Assembly (NCBI GenBank): GCA_002372875.1
Contig: DFJD01000101.1
Location: 1-10,722 of the forward strand
From: Clostridiales bacterium UBA3680
GTDB taxonomy: Bacteria; Bacillota; Clostridia; Lachnospirales; CAG-274
Reading direction: 5' to 3'
Length of the DNA stretch: 10,722 nt
This document shows, in pieces, positions 5,573-10,722 of the stretch. The notes beneath the pieces were generated by a model that saw only the letters and a program-made list of their open reading frames with translations, was not told the origin of the DNA and did not search any database. Numbering within the stretch: the first letter of the stretch is position 1; each line of letters begins with the position of its first letter. The position numbers and the translations under genes were made by a program.

Positions 5573-5602
5573 GGAAGCACTGATTAATTAATCAGTGTTT
5601 CC
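5573..5602. repeat. 30-bp gene-end palindrome, copy 3 (best preserved)
   Basis: GGAAGCACTGATTAA and TTAATCAGTGTTTCC pair with a single mismatch over 15-bp arms. On the minus strand the element begins on the base after the glycosyltransferase TAA stop, just as the copy at 3928-3957 follows the DUF3793 TAA on the plus strand. It lies between the gene and its true terminator. Confidence 0.88.
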
Positions 5603-6595
5603 TTATATCTTGCCGTAAATTTCCGTCAGCTTTTGTCCCAAAACACGGTAGCTTCTCTGTTCTACGGTCTTTTTTGCACCCTCGCTCACGTCCGTTGCCT
5701 TGCCTTCCAAAACAGCCTTTATTTTTCTTTTAAAAACGGTGTTGTTGTCCGCTTTGTAGCAGTTTTTTCCGTCTATGAGCCATTTTTCGTACACGGGAAT
5801 GTTTCTTACCAGCACGGGTATGCCGCAACTCATTGCCTCAAGCACGACTATCCCTTCGGTCTCCTCGTAGCTCATGAAGGCGAAAAGGTCGCTTCCGCAG
5901 TAGGCTTGTCTTAGCTGCGGCTGTTCCACAAAGCCGGGAAAAAATAAATTTTTCGGAGCCGTGTTTATCGCCTGCTGTATGTATGCGGGAATGAGCCTTT
6001 TGTCGGTGTAGCCGAACCAGAAAAAGAGGTATTCGGGCATTTGACGAGCCATTTCGATAAAATCGGTAATACCCTTTCTTTCGATGTAGTGACCGACGGA
6101 GATGACAACTTTTTTGTCCTCGTCTATGCCGTACTTTTTGCGAAAGGCTGTGCGATGCTCTTTTTTATAGGAGAAAAATGCGCTGTCTACGCCGTTTGAA
6201 ATGGCGTATATGGGCTTTTTTATCCCGTAGGAAGTAAGAAGAGCCTTCGAGTATTCCGAAGGGGTTATAATAACATCACCCAGGCTGTAGCAAAGCTTTA
6301 TCCAGCATTTGAACGCCGGGGCGAAAAAATTGGAACCGATGAAGGAATTTCTGAAATCCTCCATGGTGGAATGTCCGTAGTAGACTATTTTCTTGCCCCT
6401 TATTTTGGCTTTCAGTGCCGAAAAAAAAGAGTCGGGAAAGATCGTGTTGTAGTGTACTATATCGTATTTTTCTCTTTTTTTGTAGGTGACGGGGATCCCT
6501 GCCGCCTCAAGCATGTGCTTTTGATGGAACATTGCCTGCCCGACACCGCTTTTTCGTACAAGCTGTAGGGAGCCGGGGTAGATCAATACCTTCAT
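5603..6595 (-). CDS. GT4 glycosyltransferase, CpoA-like (diglycosyl-diacylglycerol synthesis)
   Basis: This 330-residue GT-B fold enzyme probably adds a second sugar to a monoglucosyl-diacylglycerol at the inner face of the membrane. I recognise close motif agreement with the pneumococcal alpha-galactosyltransferase CpoA: SGVGQA near the N-terminus (16-21), YYGHSTMEDFRNSFIGSNFFAP (72-93), ITPSEYSKALL (110-120), SNGVD (133-137), and the donor-site EETEGIVVLEAMSCGIPV (244-261) with the E-x7-E pair Glu245/Glu253. The start ATG has GGAGG 7 bases upstream and follows the VTT gene stop by 2 bases. It is the last gene before the terminator at 5532-5562. The exact donor (UDP-Gal or UDP-Glc) cannot be read. 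No membrane helix is evident, consistent with peripheral association. Confidence 0.87.
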   Translation of the reverse strand: MKVLIYPGSLQLVRKSGVGQAMFHQKHMLEAAGIPVTYKKREKYDIVHYNTIFPDSFFSALKAKIRGKKIVYYGHSTMEDFRNSFIGSNFFAPAFKCWIKLCYSLGDVIITPSEYSKALLTSYGIKKPIYAISNGVDSAFFSYKKEHRTAFRKKYGIDEDKKVVISVGHYIERKGITDFIEMARQMPEYLFFWFGYTDKRLIPAYIQQAINTAPKNLFFPGFVEQPQLRQAYCGSDLFAFMSYEETEGIVVLEAMSCGIPVLVRNIPVYEKWLIDGKNCYKADNNTVFKRKIKAVLEGKATDVSEGAKKTVEQRSYRVLGQKLTEIYGKI

Positions 6596-6597
6596 AT

Positions 6598-7197
6598 TCA
6601 GCCTCCGAGAAACATTTGTATTTTATCGTATATAAAGGTAAGCCCAAGAGAGTAGACCACAATTGAAAAGGGCTTGCAAAAAATCATTATGAGCACAAAA
6701 GTGCGCCATCTCATTTTTGTGGTACCTGCAAGATAGCACAAAAAATCATCGGGAGAAACGGGAAAGAATATTGCAAAGGCAAACATCTTTGTAAAATATT
6801 TCTGCTCCGTCGTCCAGTAGTCGTATTTTTTTATAAGTTTTTCGGAAAACATTTTGTTTAAAATGGGTCTTCCGTAGTAACGGGCTATGGCAAAAACCAT
6901 CATTGAGCCTATAAATATCCCCAAATAGTTAAGGATAAAGCCCAAAACAGGCCCGTAGAGAAGAACTCCGACCAAACAGCTTACTCCCCCCGGAATGATG
7001 GGTATTATCACCTGCACGATCTGTATTACCACAAATATAACGTAGCCCCATATGCCGAACCCGTTTACAAAGTTTTCCATTTTTTCCTGGCTTTTAAATA
7101 TTCCTTCACGCCAGGCGTATACAAAAAACAATATACTTGCCACTATTCCCAAAAGGGAGAGGACATTCATTATAAGCTGAGTCTTTTTTGCACTCAT
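6598..7197 (-). CDS. VTT/TVP38-TMEM64 (SNARE-associated/DedA-like) membrane protein
   Basis: This 199-residue polytopic membrane protein carries a VTT domain. A first helix lies at about 10-28. Then comes VQVIIPIIPGGVSCLVG with a Pro-rich re-entrant segment, a glycine-rich LYGPVLGFILNYLGIFIGS, the typical FAIARYYGRP, and FPVSPDDFLCYLAGTTKM before the last helix. Members of this superfamily include lipid scramblases and flippases, so between two lipid glycosyltransferases it may move lipid or glycolipid across the membrane (inference). An in-frame GTG at 7206 would add three residues, but the GGGGTG RBS overlaps it. The ATG at 7197 shares a base with the preceding TGA stop (TGATG) and is the better start. 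Confidence 0.88.
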   Translation of the reverse strand: MSAKKTQLIMNVLSLLGIVASILFFVYAWREGIFKSQEKMENFVNGFGIWGYVIFVVIQIVQVIIPIIPGGVSCLVGVLLYGPVLGFILNYLGIFIGSMMVFAIARYYGRPILNKMFSEKLIKKYDYWTTEQKYFTKMFAFAIFFPVSPDDFLCYLAGTTKMRWRTFVLIMIFCKPFSIVVYSLGLTFIYDKIQMFLGG

Positions 7198-8345
7198 CAA
7201 TAACACCCCGAAAATTTGCTGTATATGGCCGCAACTTTTTTTGCAAAGGCAGAGGTATCGAATTTTTCGGAAGAGGAAAGGGCGTTTTCTTTCAGAAGAG
7301 CCATGTCGATTTTCCCGTTGGAAATATCGTTCATGATGTTTACAAAATCCTCTTGGTTAGTGAAAGAAAAGCCGTTTTTCCCGTCTTCGAGTATGCCGTC
7401 AAGGCAGTCGTCTTTTTTGCAAAGAAGGGGCACTCCTCCCGCAAGAGCCTCGATATAGGTAAGCCCTTGTGTTTCGCTTGTAGAGGCTGATACGAACAGG
7501 TCCGCAAGCTTGTAATAACCTATTATTTCCTCACGGGGAATCATGCCTGCAAAAAGCACGCTGTCCTCTATGCCGAGGGCGTGACACTGCCTTATAAGTT
7601 CGTCTTTATAGGGGCCGTCTCCTGCTATAAGCAACAGCCAACGGTTTAAATCGATTTTTTTCCAGTGTTCCAGTATTTCCGAAAGATTTTTTTCCTTTGC
7701 CAGTCTTCCCACAAAAAGGGCGATCTTCTTTCCTTCGGGAATGGAGAGCTTTTCCGAAAGCTCCCTCTTTTTTTCCGCGGAGATCTCCTTTGCAAAGTTG
7801 GCAGTTTCTATGCCCGTGGGAACCACTTCTATGGGACATTTCACATTATAGCTGTACAGAAGCCTTCTTACCTTTTCGGTGGGCGTTATTATGCAGTCGC
7901 ATTTTTTCGATATCCACTTTGAAAAGTGGTGCACGGCGGATCTGCCGATATTCTTGTTCAGCGAAAAATAATGGGTATAGTCCTCGTAAACGGTATGATA
8001 TGTGTGTATAAGCGGCACATTTAAACTCTTTGAAAGTTTCCTTGCGGCAATGAAGGTGGTAAATTCGCACTGAGAGTGTATAACATCGGGCTTCCACTCC
8101 TCAAGCTCCGCCATTACCGATTTGTGGGGCGTTACCGACACCCTTGCACCGGGATAGACTATCTTAAGAGGAAGAGAGCCGAGTTTTGTAACCTCTTCTT
8201 CGGTATATGTATGTATGGACTGTGAAAGGGTGAGTATTTTCACATCATGCCCAAGTTGTGTAAGTCCGTTTTTAAGATTTATGACCGACGTGACCACACC
8301 GTTTATTTCCGGCTCGTACATATCGGTTGTTATAAGTATTTTCAT
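7197..8345 (-). CDS. GT4 glycosyltransferase, probable 1,2-diacylglycerol 3-glucosyltransferase
   Basis: This 382-residue GT-B enzyme is of the monoglucosyl-diacylglycerol synthase type, which would make the first glycolipid for membrane balance or lipoteichoic acid anchoring. Motifs include TTDMYEPEINGVVTSV (6-21), HSQCEF (90-95), HTYHTVYEDYTHYF (114-127), characteristic of this lipid-acting subgroup, and VPTGIE (175-180). Also present are FVGRLAKEKN (211-220), AGDGPYKDEL (241-250) and donor-site STSETQGLTYIEALAGGVP (288-306) with the E-x7-E pair Glu291/Glu299. The ATG is preceded by GAAAGAGA, a weaker RBS. It is the first gene of the operon, downstream of the promoter at 8418-8447, and overlaps the VTT start by one base. 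The order first enzyme, membrane protein, second enzyme follows the presumed pathway. Confidence 0.9.
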   Translation of the reverse strand: MKILITTDMYEPEINGVVTSVINLKNGLTQLGHDVKILTLSQSIHTYTEEEVTKLGSLPLKIVYPGARVSVTPHKSVMAELEEWKPDVIHSQCEFTTFIAARKLSKSLNVPLIHTYHTVYEDYTHYFSLNKNIGRSAVHHFSKWISKKCDCIITPTEKVRRLLYSYNVKCPIEVVPTGIETANFAKEISAEKKRELSEKLSIPEGKKIALFVGRLAKEKNLSEILEHWKKIDLNRWLLLIAGDGPYKDELIRQCHALGIEDSVLFAGMIPREEIIGYYKLADLFVSASTSETQGLTYIEALAGGVPLLCKKDDCLDGILEDGKNGFSFTNQEDFVNIMNDISNGKIDMALLKENALSSSEKFDTSAFAKKVAAIYSKFSGCY

Positions 8346-8373
8346 TTATCAAAATCTCTTTCAATATGGGATA

Positions 8374-8400
8374 AACACCGACTTTTTCTTCGGCGGTGTT
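8374..8400 (-). promoter_or_regulatory. Hairpin at the 5' end of the glycosyltransferase mRNA
   Basis: On the minus strand AACACCG (8400-8394) pairs with CGGTGTT (8380-8374) around a 13-base A-rich loop. It begins about 10 bases after the expected start site of the 8418-8447 promoter and ends 28 bases before the ATG. It may stabilise the mRNA; no riboswitch family is evident. Confidence 0.5.
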
Positions 8401-8417
8401 CCTTTCTAATCTTTCAC

Positions 8418-8447
8418 AGTATATCACGATTAAACGGTGATTGTCAA
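8418..8447 (-). promoter_or_regulatory. Proximal promoter (P2) of the glycosyltransferase operon
   Basis: On the minus strand TTGACA (8447-8442), an 18-base spacer and TATACT (8423-8418) are present. A TG one base upstream of the -10 box gives an extended -10 that compensates for the longer spacer. Start near 8411, leaving a leader of about 65 bases. Confidence 0.82.
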
Positions 8448-8464
8448 TATAATCAAAAATATTT

Positions 8465-8495
8465 AAGGGCTTTTTCAAACCATGAAAAAGCCCTT
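8465..8495 (-). terminator. Perfect 12-bp-stem hairpin between two minus-strand promoters
   Basis: AAGGGCTTTTTC (8465-8476) and GAAAAAGCCCTT (8484-8495) are exact complements around a 7-base loop. On the minus strand the stem is followed by AAATATTTTTG, and on the plus strand by TTAAAAA, so the T-tract is poor either way. No coding gene converges here; a transcript from the 8543-8571 promoter would reach it after about 40 bases. It is either a terminator or attenuator for that transcript or a structural element. Confidence 0.6.
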
Positions 8496-8514
8496 TTAAA
8501 AACTATGATTTACT

Positions 8515-8527
8515 TAGGGAAACACAA
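8515..8527. repeat. Degenerate half copy of the gene-end palindrome
   Basis: TTAGGGAAACACA resembles the TAAGGAAACACTGA start of the 30-bp palindrome, but the second arm is missing and no stop codon adjoins it. The match is short and may be chance. Confidence 0.3.
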
Positions 8528-8542
8528 TAAAACGCTGTGTAC

Positions 8543-8571
8543 ATTGTATCATTATTCAGCTAAAGTGTCAA
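8543..8571 (-). promoter_or_regulatory. Distal minus-strand promoter (P1) with doubled -35 box
   Basis: On the minus strand TTGACA (8571-8566), a 17-base spacer and TACAAT (8548-8543) are preceded by a TG that makes an extended -10. A second TTGACA sits at 8577-8572, directly upstream. Transcription should start near 8536 and run into the hairpin at 8465-8495, with no reading frame of note in between. Confidence 0.75.
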
Positions 8572-8707
8572 TGTCAATATCCCAATACGGATTTGAGATC
8601 TCCATAGTGTAATTATTGCTAAAAAAATTGCAAAGAATTGTGAATATTGCACAAATGTAAAACTAATTTATTCAAAAAAAAGGAAATAATAACAGAAATG
8701 TTGAATA

Positions 8708-8739
8708 TATACTGTAATAACGCATGTCGTTTAACGACA
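8708..8739 (+). promoter_or_regulatory. Possible -10 and operator/leader palindrome before the EF-G-like gene
   Basis: TATACT (8708-8713) could be a -10 box, but no convincing -35 lies 16-18 bases upstream. It is followed by the perfect palindrome TGTCGT-TTA-ACGACA (8725-8739), which could be a repressor site or a leader hairpin. The gene's RBS AAGGTGG lies at 8751-8757. The remaining sequence at 8578-8707 is AT-rich with nothing I can identify. Confidence 0.4.
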
Positions 8740-8764
8740 AAAAATATTATAAGGTGGTGCATAT

Positions 8765-10722
8765 ATGAAAAGCTATAGTGCAAATGAAATAAGGAACGTT
8801 GCCGTTTTGGGACACAGCGGTTGCGGAAAAACGACCATTGTTGAGGCGTGCTTACATGTAAGCGGTGCCACAAAGCGTTTCGGAAGAATAAACGAGGGCA
8901 ATACAGTCAGCGACTATGACCCCGAGGAGATAAAAAGACAGGTTTCCATTTCTTCTTCCGTTATACCCGTTGAATGGCTTGAAGAAAAGATCAACTTTAT
9001 AGATACTCCCGGTTACTTCGACTTTGAAGGAGAGGTAAGACAGGCACTTTCCGTTGCGGATCTGGCTCTTATCGTGGTTGACGGTAAGTCGGGCGTGCAG
9101 GTCGGCACCGAGAAGGCGTGGGAGCTTGCCGAAGAAATGAATGTGCCCAAGATGATATTTGTAAACGGCATGGACGACACAGAGGCAAATATTGACAAAG
9201 TGGTGGAACAGCTCAAAGAAAAATTCGGAAAGAGCATAGCACCCCTTCAAATTCCCTTCTACGAAGACGGAAAGTTTGTGGGCTTTATAAACGTTATCCG
9301 CCGCGGCGCAAGACGTTTCGAAAACGGACTTGTTGAGCCTTGCGATATGCCCGGCGGCTTTGAAGATGCCGTTGAGGAGATGAGAAAGCTTGCCGAGGAG
9401 GCTGTTGCCGAAACCGATGACGAGCTTATGGAAAAATTCTTCGAGGACGAGTCCTTCACCGAAGAAGAGATGAACAAAGGTCTTCGTATAGGTATTGTTG
9501 ACGGTTCCGTTACACCCGTAATATTGGGTGCGGCAAATTACACCATAGGTGTAAGAGTGCTTATGAACGACATCAACAAATTCCTTCCTCCCACAAGCGG
9601 CGTAAGACCCACCATGGAGGCGATAAACCCCAAGACAGACGACATTGTTGAAATAAACTGCGATGAGAACGATCCCGCTTCCGCTTTCGTTTTCAAGACC
9701 ATTGCAGACCCCTATGTGGGACGTCTTTCCCTTTTCAAGGTTTGCTCGGGTGTCATTAAAAAGGACACCATGATAAAGAATGTAAATAAAAACATTGCCG
9801 AAAAAATAGGCAAGGTATATGTTGTAAGAGGAAAGGAACAAATAGAGGTCGACGAGCTTAAAGCAGGTGATATAGGTGCCGTTGCAAAGCTTCAAAACAC
9901 CCAGACATGCGATACCCTCGCAGATGCAGACAGACCCGTTCAGTTCCCCGAAATTAAATATCCTCAGTCCAATATGTCAAAGGCTGTCACACCCAAAACA
10001 AAGGGCGATGAGGATAAGCTTGCAGGCGCTATCTCCAAGATGATCGAGGAGGATAAAACTCTTAAATTCTCCGTAGACAAGGAAACGAAGCAGTCCGTTA
10101 TATCGGGTGTGGGCGATACACACATCGATGTATTTGTAAGCAAGCTTAAATCACGCTATAAAATAGATGTGGAGCTTTCCGACCCCGTTGTTCCCTACAG
10201 AGAGATGCTTTGCGCTCCCGTGGAAATACGAGGCAAGTATAAAAAGCAATCCGGCGGACACGGCCAGTACGGTGATGTTCTTATAGAATTTTCACCTGCG
10301 GACGATCTTACCGTTCCCTACGTTTTTGAGGAAGAGGTATTCGGCGGCTCCGTTCCTAAGCAGTATTTCCCCGCAGTTGAAAAGGGTATTCAGGAGTCTG
10401 TAAAGTCGGGTCCTCTTGCAGGCTATCCCGTTGTGGGTATAAAGGCTGTGTTAAAAGACGGAAGCTACCACCCGGTAGACTCCTCGGAAATGGCATTTAA
10501 AACGGCTACCTCCATGGCATTTAAAGAAGCTTTCGAAAAAGGCAAATCCGCCATTCTCGAACCCATAAGCTCCGTTGTGGTTACAGTGCCCGATGAATAT
10601 ACGGGAGATGTAATGGGAGATATGAACAAGAGAAGAGGAAGAATACTCGGAATGGACAAGGTGGGAAGCAAGCAGCAGATCTCCGTTGAGGTACCTACCG
10701 CGGAAATACTCAACTATGCTAC
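8765..10722 (+). CDS. Elongation factor G-like GTPase (FusA2 type), 3' end beyond the window
   Basis: The frame is open from ATG 8765 to the window end: 652 residues of an expected 690 or so. AAGGTGG precedes the ATG by 7 bases. The EF-G domain order is seen: G domain with P-loop GHSGCGKT (16-23) and DTPG (80-83), a domain II region around NDPASAFVFKTIADPYVGRLS, a domain III GVGDTHIDV, domain IV QSGGHGQYGDV with VDSSEMAFKTATSMAFKEA, and the start of domain V (LEPISSVVVTVPDEYTGDVMGDMNKRRG). G3 reads DTPGYFDF, where classical EF-G has DTPGHVDF, so the catalytic His is Tyr84. G4 reads NGMD (134-137) where NKxD is normal. Such changes mark EF-G paralogues like mycobacterial FusA2, so I do not call this the housekeeping fusA. 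It may be a slow or stress-related translational GTPase; its ribosomal role is unknown. Confidence 0.9.
   Translation, partial: MKSYSANEIRNVAVLGHSGCGKTTIVEACLHVSGATKRFGRINEGNTVSDYDPEEIKRQVSISSSVIPVEWLEEKINFIDTPGYFDFEGEVRQALSVADLALIVVDGKSGVQVGTEKAWELAEEMNVPKMIFVNGMDDTEANIDKVVEQLKEKFGKSIAPLQIPFYEDGKFVGFINVIRRGARRFENGLVEPCDMPGGFEDAVEEMRKLAEEAVAETDDELMEKFFEDESFTEEEMNKGLRIGIVDGSVTPVILGAANYTIGVRVLMNDINKFLPPTSGVRPTMEAINPKTDDIVEINCDENDPASAFVFKTIADPYVGRLSLFKVCSGVIKKDTMIKNVNKNIAEKIGKVYVVRGKEQIEVDELKAGDIGAVAKLQNTQTCDTLADADRPVQFPEIKYPQSNMSKAVTPKTKGDEDKLAGAISKMIEEDKTLKFSVDKETKQSVISGVGDTHIDVFVSKLKSRYKIDVELSDPVVPYREMLCAPVEIRGKYKKQSGGHGQYGDVLIEFSPADDLTVPYVFEEEVFGGSVPKQYFPAVEKGIQESVKSGPLAGYPVVGIKAVLKDGSYHPVDSSEMAFKTATSMAFKEAFEKGKSAILEPISSVVVTVPDEYTGDVMGDMNKRRGRILGMDKVGSKQQISVEVPTAEILNYA

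Noticed and set aside
5129..5587. Several overlapping frames of 64-111 codons on both strands
   Set aside because: They arise from GC-rich and C/G-palindromic repeats; products are Cys/Pro/Arg-rich, lack RBSs and resemble no protein.
8578..8710. A sigma-A promoter for the EF-G-like gene, such as TTGCAA at 8628
   Set aside because: The matching -10 positions (ACAAAT and similar) are poor, so I kept only a low-confidence -10 at 8708-8713.
8852..9895. 347-codon open frame on the minus strand
   Set aside because: It lies wholly antisense to the EF-G-like gene, has no RBS or recognisable domain, and its composition (rich in Cys, His, Tyr) reflects the reverse complement of a codon-biased gene.

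Overview
The window looks like part of a low-to-moderate GC Clostridia genome (Firmicutes/Bacillota, probably an anaerobic gut lineage). The reasons are strong AGGAGG-type ribosome binding sites, consensus TTGACA/TATAAT promoters, a short-chain clostridial flavodoxin, and DUF2325 and DUF3793 proteins, which I know mainly from anaerobic Firmicutes. No tool was run; all family calls rest on motif recognition.

Layout. (1) Positions 6-2933, minus strand: a four-gene operon read leftward from a consensus promoter at 2967-2995. It holds a 68-aa CxxC protein, a MATE efflux transporter, and a polar amino acid ABC permease and ATPase. No substrate-binding protein is in the window. (2) Positions 3008-4608, plus strand: a divergent operon with a perfect-consensus promoter and GCTAAC/GTTAAC operator-like repeats. 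It encodes DUF2325, DUF3793, a flavodoxin and a 36-aa membrane microprotein, and ends at a Rho-independent terminator. The operator resembles DtxR/IdeR-type iron boxes, so an iron-limitation or redox role is plausible but inferred. (3) Positions 4609-5531: about 0.9 kb without a convincing gene but full of repeats. It holds a 112-bp tandem duplication, a large imperfect inverted repeat with promoter hexamers in each arm, a GC-rich foldable stretch, a TGTGGC motif cluster and a palindrome sharing an 18-bp core with the tandem units. (4) Positions 5532-8447, minus strand: a translationally coupled operon of GT4 glycosyltransferase, VTT/TVP38 membrane protein and a second GT4 enzyme. The two enzymes resemble the mono- and diglycosyl-diacylglycerol synthases that make membrane glycolipids or lipoteichoic acid anchors. 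A clear terminator closes the operon. (5) Positions 8346-8764: a divergent regulatory region with two minus-strand promoters separated by a 12-bp-stem hairpin, possibly a small RNA or leader. (6) From 8765 to the window end, plus strand: an EF-G-like GTPase (FusA2 type), cut off by the window edge, with altered G3 and G4 motifs.

The most unusual structure is a 30-bp palindrome (GGAAACACTGATTAATTAATCAGTGTTTCC type). It sits directly after the TAA stop codons of two genes on opposite strands and supplies the TGA stop of a third gene at the window edge. A weak half copy lies at 8515-8527. It has stop codons in all three frames and behaves like a gene-end-associated mobile or terminator palindrome.
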